Shown: positions 37,105 through 45,619, numbered from the stretch's first letter. The stretch: 64,000 nucleotides of DNA from a bacterium (GCA_030426805.1 JAUHXU010000002.1:124001-188000); one strand, 5' to 3'. A program made the numbers and translations. Notes: generated from the letters alone by a model not told the origin.

Positions 37105-37350
37105 ATGAGCGACCTTCTGCAGCGGATCAGCATTGACCCCACGGTGTGCTTCGGCAAGCCGTGCATTCGCGGCACGCGGATCTGGGTCTCTCTCTTGCTC
37201 GACTTTCTCGCCGACGGTGCCACGGAGTCCGAGTTGCTCGAGGACTATCCGGAGCTCGCTCCCGAGGACATTCGTGCCGCGATTGCGTACGGAGCGGTGG
37301 CGTCTCGAGAGCGGATCATCCCGGTTCCGACCGAGAAGCAGGCCGGGTGA
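37105..37350 (+). CDS. DUF433 antitoxin
   Basis: The 81-residue product is a full-length DUF433 protein: DPTVCFGKPCIRGTRIWV carries the usual GKPxIRGTR motif, then LLDFLADGATESELLEDYPE and PEDIRAAIAYG. DUF433 proteins are HTH antitoxins of PIN-like toxins. Its stop overlaps the start of the toxin gene (GTGA), the standard arrangement. About 70 bp of leader and the first 17 codons are duplicated at 20.6 kb. Confidence 0.88.
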   Translation: MSDLLQRISIDPTVCFGKPCIRGTRIWVSLLLDFLADGATESELLEDYPELAPEDIRAAIAYGAVASRERIIPVPTEKQAG

Positions 37351-37709
37351 GGTTCAAGCTCGACGAGAACATCGGTGCTCGGGGCCAGCAGCTCCTGCGA
37401 GAAGCCGGACACGATGTCTGCACGGTCGTGGCGCAGGACCTCGGAGGCGCGGCAGACGAGGAGGTCTTTCGCCGCTGCGTCGCCGACCGGCGCGCGCTCA
37501 TCACGCTGGACCACGACTTCGGGCACGTCGTGCGGTTCCCGCCGTTGACCTCGCACGGAATCGTGGTCATCGAGTTGCCGTCGAGTCCTTCGCTCACCTC
37601 GCTTCTCGATCGGCTTCGCGACTTCCTCGCAGTGCTTGCGGTCCAACCGCTCGGTCGTGAACTCTGGATCGTTGAGGCGGGCCGGGTTCGCATCCATCAG
37701 GAGGAGTGA
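37347..37709 (+). CDS. DUF5615 PIN-like toxin
   Basis: The GTG at 37347 gives a 120-residue protein with the DUF5615 pattern: MRFKLDENIGARGQQLLREA with the first acidic pair, GHDVCTVVAQDLGGAADEEV, and RALITLDHDFGHVV with the second acidic cluster. These PIN-like proteins are predicted RNases paired with DUF433. Translation is coupled to the antitoxin through the 4-bp overlap. Confidence 0.85.
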   Translation: MRFKLDENIGARGQQLLREAGHDVCTVVAQDLGGAADEEVFRRCVADRRALITLDHDFGHVVRFPPLTSHGIVVIELPSSPSLTSLLDRLRDFLAVLAVQPLGRELWIVEAGRVRIHQEE

Positions 37710-37783
37710 TCCGCGCGGACTCACCGCGTGGCGATGCGGGCCTGTCGCTTGCGTGGACGGACACCGGCAGCGACGCTTGCCGG

Positions 37784-38281
37784 ATGGAGATCCTTGCTCA
37801 ACTGATCCGCGCAGTCGTCCTCGTCGCAGCGGACCGCAACCGCCTCGCCGTCGAGAACGCCGCGCTTCGCCAGCAGGTCAACGTGCTCCAGCGATCCGTC
37901 ACGCGCCCACGCCTCGACGATACCGATCGCATGTTCTGGATCTTCCGGCGCCGGTGGGTGCGCGGCCGTCGCGACTTGCTCGTCATCGTCCAGCCCGAGA
38001 CGGTTATCCGCTGGCATCGCAACGGCTACCGCGACTACTGGAAGAATCGATCTCAGGCTACGCCGGGACGCCCGCCGATCGGCCGCGACGTGGTTGCGCT
38101 CATCAAGCGGCTCTCAAGCGAGAACCCGCTGTGGGGCGCGCCGCGGGCGCAGTCGGAGCTCCGGCTCCTCGGGCACGAGGTTGCCGAGTCGACGGTCGCG
38201 AAATACATGGTGCCGCGCAAGCGAGGCGACACCCAGCGGTGGCGGACGGAGCATGAGCGCCGCCTGCGACTTCCACGTTGA
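37784..38281 (+). pseudogene. Integrase-core transposase, N-terminal part
   Basis: The product starts MEILAQLIRAVVLVAADRNR and has the N-terminal half of the same transposase whose C-terminal half is at 36100-36847: ENAALRQQVNVLQRSV, LLVIVQPETVIRWHRNGYRD, then the shared ATPGRPPIGRDVVALIKRL. A 22-bp deletion after QRWRT moves it out of frame just before the first catalytic Asp. Together the two pieces make one element with a 195-bp overlap. Confidence 0.7.
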
Positions 38282-38295
38282 ACATGACGCGACCC

Positions 38296-38326
38296 TCACC
38301 GCCGCCGCGCGAGGGCGGAAGGGTGA
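38296..38326 (+). repeat. 35-bp intergenic palindrome copy
   Basis: Copy with the full CCGCCGCCGCGCGAGGGCGG core after the transposase fragment. Confidence 0.75.
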
Positions 38327-38333
38327 ACCACTC

Positions 38334-38630
38334 CTAATCATCCTCATTCGAGTCCGCGACTACGTGCCATCCGCTTCGCGTGAGGTCTTGAATGTCCTTC
38401 TCGAGGTCTGCGTAGCTGTTGTTGCAGACGTTCTCCGGGAGATCGTCGGCAAGGATCAGGAGGGTTGCGCCGTTCTCGTCGTGAATCACTTCGCCGACCG
38501 CACGATGCGCGATCTCTGGCGCGGCGAACCGCATGAGCTCACCGACGCATGGAAGTCGCTCGAACGTGATCTCTCGTTCCAACTCGACGCGCCGTTCGAC
38601 GGTCGCGATTGACAATCGTACCCTCGCCAC
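38334..38630 (-). CDS. Small acidic soluble protein
   Basis: The GTG at 38630 follows GGAG and gives a 98-residue product with no signal peptide. It reads VARVRLSIATVERRVELERE, then HRAVGEVIHDENGATLLILA and SYADLEKDIQDLTRSGWHVV, a mixed alpha/beta layout. The frame is open further upstream across a palindrome copy, but that part has no coding character. Family not recognised. Confidence 0.5.
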   Translation of the reverse strand: MARVRLSIATVERRVELEREITFERLPCVGELMRFAAPEIAHRAVGEVIHDENGATLLILADDLPENVCNNSYADLEKDIQDLTRSGWHVVADSNEDD

Positions 38631-38650
38631 TTGAGCTCCCTTCGATCCAT

Positions 38651-38687
38651 ATTCCTCCCCGCCGCCGCGCGAGTGCGGCAAGGCGGA
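38651..38687 (+). repeat. 35-bp intergenic palindrome copy
   Basis: Near-consensus copy (CCGCCGCCGCGCGAGTGCGG) between two minus-strand genes. Confidence 0.75.
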
Positions 38688-38716
38688 GCGAATCGTGCTC
38701 GTCCGTTCAGGCGACC

Positions 38717-39136
38717 TTACGGCGGAGCGTCGCGCGTCCTTCGGATTTCGATGGTGACGCCGTTCCACGTTTCGGTTCGTTCGCGAACGGGGCGCGATTC
38801 AACGATCAGATGATCCGCCGCGACCCACCGTACGCTGGCGACACGTTCGGCCCAAGGGAGCAGAACGTGCCACTTCATTTCGTCCCTCTCGCTCGCCGGC
38901 GCGATCCACACGGCTTCGTCCCAGTCGAATCGGTCGATGGCATCCTGACGGACGCCGGTGATCGCGTCCCAGGTTCCATCAGGGGATTGGTGCCGCTCGT
39001 ATTCGGGGCCAACGGGGCCAGAGCAGAACGAGACGAGGACGCAGGACAGCGGCAACACCGCGAGCAGAAGGATGACTGGAATCGGCAGCGCCCATCGAAC
39101 GTCGTCGCTGGGCGGTTCGGTGTCGAACTTCGGCAT
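38717..39136 (-). CDS. Membrane-anchored protein of unknown function
   Basis: The 139-residue product has one membrane segment (WALPIPVILLLAVLPLSCVL) and an outer domain that opens HQSPDGTWDAITGVRQDA and ends VTIEIRRTRDAPP, a beta-type layout with several Trp. Family not recognised. Confidence 0.5.
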   Translation of the reverse strand: MPKFDTEPPSDDVRWALPIPVILLLAVLPLSCVLVSFCSGPVGPEYERHQSPDGTWDAITGVRQDAIDRFDWDEAVWIAPASERDEMKWHVLLPWAERVASVRWVAADHLIVESRPVRERTETWNGVTIEIRRTRDAPP

Positions 39137-39148
39137 CGCCCGATTCTA

Positions 39149-39215
39149 CGACGGTGCACCTATACGTGCATTCCCTCCCGTCCGTTCCTGTCCACCTCGT
39201 GGCCGATTGGATCGT
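39149..39215 (+). repeat. 70-bp repeat with TGCAC-N6-GTGCA, copy 1
   Basis: Starts CGACGGTGCACCTATACGTG and continues with CTCCCGTCCGTTCCTGTC. Related copies lie at 46549 and 47405. Confidence 0.75.
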
Positions 39216-39554
39216 CTACTCGCCGAACCAGGGGGGCGGCGGGCCGAGCCCGAGTTTGGCGCTCATGACCGTCACGCGCGCGCAGATCGCTTGAAGGTAG
39301 GCATCTCCCGGCGCATCCATGGACTTCGCCTGGAACCACTCATGCAGACCCTCTTGGGCCAGTGCGAGGCCCTCACTGGTCATCGACGTTGGATCGGGTA
39401 TGGATCGCCATTCCAGTTCCAACTCGTGATGCCTCAGTTCCCAGCGAAGTCGCTCCGTCACCGGGCCGGCATATAGGCCCACGCCCACGCCAAGAACGCA
39501 GAGCGCCACAACCACGAGCGCACGCGCAACCCGACTGTCCGGCAGCACCTCCAT
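39216..39554 (-). CDS. Small membrane-anchored protein
   Basis: The 112-residue product has one N-terminal segment (ALVVVALCVLGVGVGLYAG) and a helical outer domain (EGLALAQEGLHEWFQAKSMD). The stop lies next to a 70-bp repeat. Family not recognised. Confidence 0.5.
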   Translation of the reverse strand: MEVLPDSRVARALVVVALCVLGVGVGLYAGPVTERLRWELRHHELELEWRSIPDPTSMTSEGLALAQEGLHEWFQAKSMDAPGDAYLQAICARVTVMSAKLGLGPPPPWFGE

Positions 39555-39598
39555 GCCGCCAGCCTACGGCGACGCCGCGCAGCCGTCCACCGTCGCCA

Positions 39599-39631
39599 GC
39601 TACCCGCCGCCGCGCGAGGGCAGCAAGGCGC
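39599..39631 (+). repeat. 35-bp intergenic palindrome copy
   Basis: CCCGCCGCCGCGCGAGGGCA followed by GCAAGGCG. Confidence 0.75.
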
Positions 39632-39644
39632 CGAAAACGGCGGG

Positions 39645-40607
39645 CTACGTGTCGTAGGTACCGTCCCAGGGAGGCGAGAAAGACATGTAGTCGCCGGGAT
39701 GGAGGATGATCGACCAAGAGGCATCTTCGCCATCGTCGGGATGCGGCGGGTTCGGGATGAAGCCGAACGTCACGCCAAGTCGCTCGACCTGGAACGGTGC
39801 GACATCGATGTCGCCGAGCTGTATCTCGCCGAGTTCTGCGACCCGTTTCCGATAGACGCGCTGCGCCTCTTGCTCGTCGAGTTTCAGACGTGGCCCGAGA
39901 TTGTCGACACGGATCTCGCGGAACGAGCCATCTGCGTTCCACAGGAATACAGCCACGTATTCGCACCCGTCCAGCGCGTCGGCCGAGCTGCGTCCGACGA
40001 ATGGCGTCGTGACGAAGAACTGCGTTCCGTCTCTCGTACGGCCCACGCAGTCGGCGTGATGCCCGTCCAGGTTGATCCGAAAGCGTCTCGGTGGGTCAGA
40101 GTCGTGCATGTTGTGAGTTTCCGCCGTGCGATGTGCCGCGACCGAGGCCCCGGCCGACGACGTGCCCGGCGTCGCGATGCGATCGATGCCGGCTTGCCGA
40201 CACAGGTCGATCATCCGATGAACGTGCTCGTTCGGGATACCAGGCGCGACGAGGATGTCCGCAACGACGTCCGTCTGCCCGACAGCCGCCACGAGTCGCG
40301 TCAGGAAAGCTCGTGCTCTTGGGACCGCGTTCACGACCTCCCCGTCGAACTCCTCAAGTGGCTCGTCTTCGGTCGCGTCCTCGTCGATCGGGACCTCGTC
40401 GAGCTCCGCAGGGTCCGATGCGCCAACGAGTGTCCCCATGTATTGGAGGTTGATGTAGCACAGGGTAGGACCTTCTTTCGACTCGGTCAGCGCGATCCGG
40501 ATGCGGTTGGTGACTTGGGCGCGGTTTGGATCGGTGTCGGCTCCGCGGCCTGAGGTGTGGCAGGCCGTTGCGTAGAGGATCAGCGTCAGCACCGGGAGGA
40601 GTCGCAT
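39645..40607 (-). CDS. Lipoprotein of unknown function
   Basis: The 320-residue product has a type II signal peptide (MRLLPVLTLILYATAC, lipobox ATAC). Residues 35-155 have a layout like ExbD/TolR periplasmic domains: an opening INLQYMGTLVG strand and DVVADILVAPGIPNEHVHRM before LCRQAGIDRIAT. The second half is a separate beta-type domain (FFVTTPFVGRSSADALDGCE). A periplasmic role is likely. Confidence 0.55.
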   Translation of the reverse strand: MRLLPVLTLILYATACHTSGRGADTDPNRAQVTNRIRIALTESKEGPTLCYINLQYMGTLVGASDPAELDEVPIDEDATEDEPLEEFDGEVVNAVPRARAFLTRLVAAVGQTDVVADILVAPGIPNEHVHRMIDLCRQAGIDRIATPGTSSAGASVAAHRTAETHNMHDSDPPRRFRINLDGHHADCVGRTRDGTQFFVTTPFVGRSSADALDGCEYVAVFLWNADGSFREIRVDNLGPRLKLDEQEAQRVYRKRVAELGEIQLGDIDVAPFQVERLGVTFGFIPNPPHPDDGEDASWSIILHPGDYMSFSPPWDGTYDT

Positions 40608-40611
40608 TCAA

Positions 40612-40648
40612 CCGATCCTACCCGCCGCCGCGCGAGGGCGGCAAGGTG
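40612..40648 (+). repeat. 35-bp intergenic palindrome, consensus copy
   Basis: A full consensus copy: GATCCTACCCGCCGCCGCGC then GAGGGCGGCAAGGTGG. Outer CCTACC pairs with GGTGG(G), inner CGCC with GGCG. Confidence 0.85.
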
Positions 40649-40696
40649 GAATGCTGACCGCGGGCACTATCAACGGCTCCTTGCTACGGTAGAGAC

Positions 40697-40882
40697 ATGA
40701 GTGCTCTTGGCTCGATCCTCGGCGTTGCAGACCCCCGACCGGCATTGATCGCCATCGGAACCGCGATCATGCTGCTGTTGTGGCTACTTCACGCGGGCGC
40801 TGTCGAGCGACGTCGGACGCGCCGAGACTGGATACGCGAGCACGGAGATCCGACGCTACTGGATCGCTCGTCGCGAGAATGA
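40697..40882 (+). CDS. Small single-pass membrane protein
   Basis: A 61-residue protein with one membrane segment (PALIAIGTAIMLLLWLLHAG) and a basic cytoplasmic tail. Short, and the start is not decided by a strong ribosome site. Confidence 0.4.
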   Translation: MSALGSILGVADPRPALIAIGTAIMLLLWLLHAGAVERRRTRRDWIREHGDPTLLDRSSRE

Positions 40883-40902
40883 AGCACGGTTCTGGACGAC
40901 GG

Positions 40903-40940
40903 TGATCCTACCTACCCGCTGCAGCGCGAGGGCGGCAAGG
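40903..40940 (+). repeat. 35-bp intergenic palindrome copy
   Basis: Contains CCCGCTGCAGCGCGAGGGCG, a variant with a CTGCAG inside the loop. Confidence 0.7.
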
Positions 40941-40946
40941 ACCCGC

Positions 40947-42788
40947 TCACTTGGACTGCGGCGCCACGTCAACTCGGACCTCGACGTTCTTGCCTTCGGC
41001 GACATCGCAGGTCTTTTCCCATGCCGGATCGCTAGGTGAACGATCGCGGCGAACCGTGATCTGCAGCTTGCCTGGGATGACGGTCAGCTCTGTTCGTGTT
41101 GAGTGCAGGTAGTCGCGCCGAATGCACTGGCCCGCGTGGCTAACCTCGCAAACGTGGAAATCTGCGAGGCGATCCGGAGCCGCCGACATGGTCGCGGCAC
41201 CCGAGATCACGACCTTGGCGCCGCGACGAAAGTGGAGCGGCGCGACCTCGCTCGTCTCGCCAGCGCGTACGAGAATGCCGCTCGCGCTTGCGACGAGGTC
41301 ATGGGGCGGATCGATTCCGGCGTGGACGTCGTAAGTGCCGACTTCGAGCCCACGAATGCGGTATCCCCACTCCGGGACGAAGCTGTCCATGGTGACCGTG
41401 TCGGTCTCGCGGTGGCGAACGCATATCCAAGCGCTGTATTCGGACTCCAGCGCAGCCAGGGATTCCGAGGCGAGCTTGCCGGTGATCGTTCCGCCAAGCG
41501 GGACGACGAGCCGCACGTCTACGTCGCCGGCATTCGCAACTACCGGCGCGGACTCACGGTAGTCCCCGCTTCCTCGAGCAAACACACGATGCTCGCCCGG
41601 CACGACTGGGCCTATTCGGAACTGCCCGGCGGCGTTCGAGATCGTGGTGCATCGGTGCTCGCCACTGCGCGCGAAGACCGTCGATCCGGGCACGGGGGCT
41701 CCCGACGCCTGCACCACCGTGCCGGTTATCGTCAGGCCGCGGTGGACAACGATCGTCCGGTGGACGCGGCACCCGTGCTCGGGAAGTGCGACACGGACAT
41801 GCGTTTCGGCGAAGTCGCCGTCCTCGTCCGCTGACACGGTGATCCGCGCTTGGCCGCATCGTACGTGCTCGAACGAGCGCGTGCCGGAACCATCGGTGCG
41901 AGCTGAATGCGACACGGTGAGTCCCCCGCCGGGCTCGCGGACTTGGATGTAAGCGCCCTGGACGAGTTGCCCGCTCGAGTCGACGACACTAACGGAGAGG
42001 GTGCCGGCCGGTGGGGATCGGAGGACAATCTCTCGTGTCTCGCCTGGTCGTAGGCGGATGCGCGTGGCGAGACGCGCCAGGGCCGTCGCGTTGCTTCGTC
42101 CGCGAATTGCCAACGGGGCGTTCGCCGGCAACCGGCACAACCGGAATCGGCCGGTGTCATCCGCGCGCTGCGAGAACGCCTCGCGCGCAAGGCCCCACCC
42201 CTGCATGTCGGTAGCCGTCTCGCGAGCAACCGTCCATTCGAGATCCCGTGTCACCTCAATCTCGGCGCCCGCGACAGGGGCACCGTTGAAGTCGAGTATC
42301 GTGCCCTCGATCGTCGCGGTTGGCTGAAGACGGAGTTCGAGCTCGTGGCAGAAGTGTAGCGCCGCCTCGTAGAACCAGACGGGCGTCCAGCCGTCCGATT
42401 CGACCACGCGAGGCTCGATCACCGGTGAAGGGGTACCCCGACCGGTGCCAAGCTGGACACGCCCCCGGTCATCGGTCTGAAACGCCTTGCCGTCTATCGT
42501 TATGCGCGTGTGAACGATCGGTTGGCCCGTGCCGTCCGCGACGAGTCGAATCGCCAGGGGGGAAGCGTCCTCTGGAGCGGTCGCTTCGGCCGGTTGCGAG
42601 GGGGGCCGCGACGGCTCGCTCGCAGTGGCCGCCGGATGCGCCGGATGGGTGGGCGTTTCTCGTACGGTCGCGTCAGCCGGCGCCTCAGTAAGCGTGTTCG
42701 GCTCGGGGCTTGGTTTGCCGGTTCGTCGGTCCGGGAGAAGGCAGTAGACGAGGATGGCGCACAGGGCGACCAAGATGAGCCAACGCAT
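40947..42788 (-). CDS. Membrane-anchored protein with carboxypeptidase-regulatory-like repeats
   Basis: The 613-residue product starts MRWLILVALCAILVYCLLPD, a membrane anchor or signal, followed by a Pro/Thr/Ala-rich linker to about residue 75. It then has about six Ig-like carboxypeptidase-regulatory repeats, such as TIEGTILDFNGAPVAGAEIE, TLSVSVVDSSGQLVQGAYIQ and TGTVVQASGAPVPGSTVFAR. It resembles the outer part of the ECF fusion at 29075 but without the sigma factor. Probably an envelope structural or binding protein. Confidence 0.68.
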   Translation of the reverse strand: MRWLILVALCAILVYCLLPDRRTGKPSPEPNTLTEAPADATVRETPTHPAHPAATASEPSRPPSQPAEATAPEDASPLAIRLVADGTGQPIVHTRITIDGKAFQTDDRGRVQLGTGRGTPSPVIEPRVVESDGWTPVWFYEAALHFCHELELRLQPTATIEGTILDFNGAPVAGAEIEVTRDLEWTVARETATDMQGWGLAREAFSQRADDTGRFRLCRLPANAPLAIRGRSNATALARLATRIRLRPGETREIVLRSPPAGTLSVSVVDSSGQLVQGAYIQVREPGGGLTVSHSARTDGSGTRSFEHVRCGQARITVSADEDGDFAETHVRVALPEHGCRVHRTIVVHRGLTITGTVVQASGAPVPGSTVFARSGEHRCTTISNAAGQFRIGPVVPGEHRVFARGSGDYRESAPVVANAGDVDVRLVVPLGGTITGKLASESLAALESEYSAWICVRHRETDTVTMDSFVPEWGYRIRGLEVGTYDVHAGIDPPHDLVASASGILVRAGETSEVAPLHFRRGAKVVISGAATMSAAPDRLADFHVCEVSHAGQCIRRDYLHSTRTELTVIPGKLQITVRRDRSPSDPAWEKTCDVAEGKNVEVRVDVAPQSK

Positions 42789-42834
42789 CGACGGCTTCCG
42801 TTTGGCTGGAGAGACGGGGCGACGAGCCAGCTTC

Positions 42835-42874
42835 GCATCCTACCCGCCGCCGCGCGAGGGCGGCAAGGTGGGGC
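42835..42874 (+). repeat. 35-bp intergenic palindrome, consensus copy
   Basis: Full consensus copy, followed 5 bp later by the 130-bp repeat. Confidence 0.85.
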
Positions 42875-42878
42875 AGAG

Positions 42879-43005
42879 TGACGGTCTCAGTCGAGTCTGG
42901 TATCGTCGATCGCGGTCTCGCGGAATCCGCCATGGCGAGATTCAGGTCGTCGTCGGTGGTCGGTGGCGGTTGAAGCGGGCGCGTGCTGGGTTTTCGGTAG
43001 GGACA
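42879..43005 (+). repeat. 130-bp interspersed repeat, copy 2
   Basis: TGACGGTCTCAGTCGAGTCT to GGTTTTCGGTAGGGACA, between a palindrome copy and the gene at 43054. Confidence 0.75.
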
Positions 43006-43053
43006 AGTAGACTGCGATGTATCCGTCGCTGGGCTAACTCGAAAGGTGAACAA

Positions 43054-43587
43054 GTGGCTCGTCTGACGGTTCGATGCATCGACACTCGCCCGTACTTGAA
43101 GGAGGTAGATGGACGATTCCGCGTGGGGCCGTCGGAGGGGGAACTCGTGTTTCTAACGAAGGGCGCGCTCTACGAGGTGCTCGAGGAGGACGGCGAGTTC
43201 TACAGGATCGTGGACGACTCGGGCGACGACTATCTCTATCCGGCGTACATGTTCCGACCCGTGACGGGAGCGGAGCGAGCGGCCACACCGATGTTCGAGT
43301 TTCTGATCACCAGGCCCGGCGGCGACGATTGGTTCGAGCTGGACATGTCTCGGTGGGCTGGAGCACTTCACCCGCGGTCCGAGTCCTTCCAGGTCGTGAA
43401 GGGCGAAGGCCATCGTCGCATCCTGGTCGGTCGAGCGGAGGTCGCGTTCTTCTTCGAGACCCCCGGAATCCAAGCCTGCGTCTACGGGCGTGTGGACCGG
43501 GCAGAAGCCACTCGAGTATTGAAGGCAGTTTGCGAGAACCTTCGACGGAGCATCGACGAGGAACCCGAATTGGTTTGTGTTAGCTGA
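43054..43587 (+). CDS. Soluble protein of unknown function
   Basis: The GTG at 43054 follows AAAGGTG and gives a 177-residue product (LTVRCIDTRPYLKEVDGRFR). It has beta-type strands (GELVFLTKGALYEVLEEDGE, DDYLYPAYMFRPVTG), no signal peptide and a closing helix (ATRVLKAVCENLRRSID). Family not recognised. The frame is open upstream across the 130-bp repeat, which I take as non-coding. Confidence 0.5.
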   Translation: MARLTVRCIDTRPYLKEVDGRFRVGPSEGELVFLTKGALYEVLEEDGEFYRIVDDSGDDYLYPAYMFRPVTGAERAATPMFEFLITRPGGDDWFELDMSRWAGALHPRSESFQVVKGEGHRRILVGRAEVAFFFETPGIQACVYGRVDRAEATRVLKAVCENLRRSIDEEPELVCVS

Positions 43588-43589
43588 CA

Positions 43590-43620
43590 GCTCTCCGCCG
43601 CCGCGCGAGGGCGGCAACGT
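43590..43620 (+). repeat. 35-bp intergenic palindrome copy
   Basis: CCGCCGCCGCGCGAGGGCGG core directly after the gene stop. Confidence 0.8.
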
Positions 43621-43641
43621 GCTGCTCCCTGAGTCCGCCGG

Positions 43642-44535
43642 CTACCACTCCCCGTAGTGCGGGAACGTAGCGAACAGCTCAGCGAGGAGTGCCCGCGCAT
43701 GGGTCCTGAGCTCCGGGCTCTCGTGAGCCAGCGCGCGCATCGCCCTCACGCCAGCGCAGAGTGCCAGGGCGCGCTCCGAATCGTCGACGTCGATGCCCGA
43801 TCGGTCCGCGGCGACGACTGCTCGCAGGCAATACTCCATCGCAAGTCGCCGCTCCTCAGGACTTCGTGCTGTTGCGAGGATCGATGCTCCCAGCCCTGCG
43901 CACGCACGGCTCCGCAGGTCCGGGACGCGGATGAGACGATCAAGAAACGAGCGCGCGTCGCGTGGCCGGTGGCGTAGAAGATAGGTTCCGAGCAGGAGTC
44001 GTAATTCTCCGCAGACGTCAGGCGTTCGGTGCTTCGTGGCGTTGATGGACGCTCGGATCGCGTGGTCGACATGCTCCCCACGGCGCACGCGAACACGGAG
44101 GCCCCACAGCGTCACGGTGTCGAACCATCGTGCGCTCAGCCCCGCACGAGTGACGATTCCTTGAACTCGGTGCACGGAACGCCGCGCAGCTTCATAGTGC
44201 GCACTACCCAAGGCAAGCTGCGAGCGAATGATGCCGCAAAGCGCCTGGACCCGAAACTCGTCTCCGGGTGCCGTCTCGACTGCCTCGGCGAAGGCCGCGA
44301 TCGCCTCCGATGGTTGGCCGGCTCGGTGTCGTTGGCAGCCAAGCGAGTACTTGGCGCACGGCACGATCCAGCGGGACGCAACTCGCGTGAGCTCCATCAA
44401 CTGGCGTGCCGTCGCAAGTTGACCGTGCGCAGCGGTTGTGGTCGCGAAGAGGGCAAACAGGAGAACGCACGGATTGAGCGCAGGTGGCCGATTGCCGAAC
44501 GGGAGTACAGGGTGGGCCATGGGCATCGCCGTCAT
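43642..44535 (-). CDS. Secreted TPR-like protein
   Basis: The 297-residue product has a hydrophobic segment (LNPCVLLFALFATTTAAHG) at about residues 20-38. The rest is helical with TPR-like units (CQRHRAGQPSEAIAAFAEAV, LALGSAHYEAARRSVHRVQG, GTYLLRHRPRDARSFLDRLI). It is similar in style to the TPR-like protein at 15534. A scaffold role in the envelope is likely. Confidence 0.55.
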   Translation of the reverse strand: MTAMPMAHPVLPFGNRPPALNPCVLLFALFATTTAAHGQLATARQLMELTRVASRWIVPCAKYSLGCQRHRAGQPSEAIAAFAEAVETAPGDEFRVQALCGIIRSQLALGSAHYEAARRSVHRVQGIVTRAGLSARWFDTVTLWGLRVRVRRGEHVDHAIRASINATKHRTPDVCGELRLLLGTYLLRHRPRDARSFLDRLIRVPDLRSRACAGLGASILATARSPEERRLAMEYCLRAVVAADRSGIDVDDSERALALCAGVRAMRALAHESPELRTHARALLAELFATFPHYGEW

Positions 44536-44567
44536 CCTACCCGGCGGTGCGTGAGGCCGGCAAGGTA
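44532..44567 (+). repeat. 35-bp intergenic palindrome copy, variant
   Basis: ATCCTACCCGGCGGTGCGTG followed by AGGCCGGCAAGGTAG. Both arms changed, yet the inner pairing is partly kept. Confidence 0.6.
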
Positions 44568-44587
44568 GCTGCCCGCAGCGGAGCTTC

Positions 44588-45109
44588 CTACGGTGTCACC
44601 GCGCTGTCGCCGACCTGAAGCCCGTGCTCCGGTTGCAGCCAGGTCGCGCGGACAACGCACTCGCGCAGACGCAACTCCTCTACGTTCGCGTACGCGATGA
44701 GCAGGTCGTTCCGCGTGATGAGGAACCGTGAGTCGTGAGTCACCCCGTGTTCGGCCCCGACCGTCAAGACCGCAGTCTCGGGAGACACTCCCCTGGACGA
44801 GATGGTTGCGTGGATGGGGGGAACCGTGATCGCACCAAAGCCCGTCGTTCCTTGGGTTCCGAGGAAGTAGCGAAGGACGACACGGAGTCGCGTCCGTGCT
44901 CCGTGAAGCTCTCGAACGGTTTGGCCCAGCTTGTCCATGAGCGCGCGGCGTGACATCTCAGGCTCTGCGGCCGATCCCGTCGAACCTCGAGATGGCGGCG
45001 AAATAGCGCCGGCGTCGTCGTCAGATCGGTCGAGTGCCGCGCAGCTCGCGAGGAACACGGCTGTCCCCACGATGGCCGGAAGTCGCCAAGCCTGTGGTGT
45101 TCTCCGCAC
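44588..45109 (-). CDS. Small lipoprotein
   Basis: The 173-residue product has a type II signal peptide with lipobox LASC (AIVGTAVFLASC), a Ser/Gly-rich linker, then an amphipathic helix (RRALMDKLGQTVRELHGART) and a beta domain (PETAVLTVGAEHGVTHDSRF). Family not recognised. Confidence 0.55.
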   Translation of the reverse strand: MRRTPQAWRLPAIVGTAVFLASCAALDRSDDDAGAISPPSRGSTGSAAEPEMSRRALMDKLGQTVRELHGARTRLRVVLRYFLGTQGTTGFGAITVPPIHATISSRGVSPETAVLTVGAEHGVTHDSRFLITRNDLLIAYANVEELRLRECVVRATWLQPEHGLQVGDSAVTP

Positions 45110-45114
45110 GAGCT

Positions 45115-45153
45115 CGATCCTACCCGCCGCCGCGCGAGGGCGGTAGGGTGGGG
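45115..45153 (+). repeat. 35-bp intergenic palindrome copy
   Basis: Near-consensus: ATCCTACCCGCCGCCGCGCG, then GGTAGGGTGGGG. Confidence 0.85.
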
Positions 45154-45206
45154 AGCCGGGTTCGGCGTCACTCGCGCTTGGCCAGCCATGCTACCGTATC
45201 AACGGA

Positions 45207-45578
45207 ATGCTCAGCGCCATTGGCTTCTACCTCCTGCTCATCGCGCCCGGAATCGCGCTACCGATCTGGATGGCGTTTGCCGGTAGCATCGGGTGGCTTC
45301 GATATGCCGCGATCTGGTGCGCCTACCTGTCGCTCGTCGTGTTGCTGGCCTGGCCTGTAGCCCGCGCCGACATCGAGGCAGAAGTGACCACGGCGGCGGC
45401 CTGGGGACCTCCGGCACTGCTCTGGGGCGTGCCGGCGCTCGCGATCTGCTGGATGGCGCGTGTAGCGTGGTTTGTCGAACGACCGGCCGTGCTCGTCTAC
45501 ACGGCGTGGTTCTGCTACTTCGCCGTTGTGACCGTCGGGTTCATCGTCGCGTTCGATCAGGGGTGGTTGGGCCACTGA
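45207..45578 (+). CDS. Small membrane protein with four segments
   Basis: The 123-residue product is almost wholly hydrophobic: FYLLLIAPGIALPIWMAFAG, YAAIWCAYLSLVVLLAWPVA, PPALLWGVPALAICWMARVA and YTAWFCYFAVVTVGFIVAFD. No family recognised. Confidence 0.55.
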   Translation: MLSAIGFYLLLIAPGIALPIWMAFAGSIGWLRYAAIWCAYLSLVVLLAWPVARADIEAEVTTAAAWGPPALLWGVPALAICWMARVAWFVERPAVLVYTAWFCYFAVVTVGFIVAFDQGWLGH

Positions 45579-45614
45579 TGCTACCCGCCGCCGCGCGAGG
45601 GCGGCAAGGTGGGG
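45576..45614 (+). repeat. 35-bp intergenic palindrome, consensus copy
   Basis: Near-consensus copy that begins at the last base of the gene and leads into the 130-bp repeat. Confidence 0.85.
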
Positions 45615-45619
45615 CCGAG

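Noticed and set aside
16901..45614. The palindrome family as a CRISPR array
   Set aside because: The copies are single, separated by whole genes, with no regular spacers and no cas genes.
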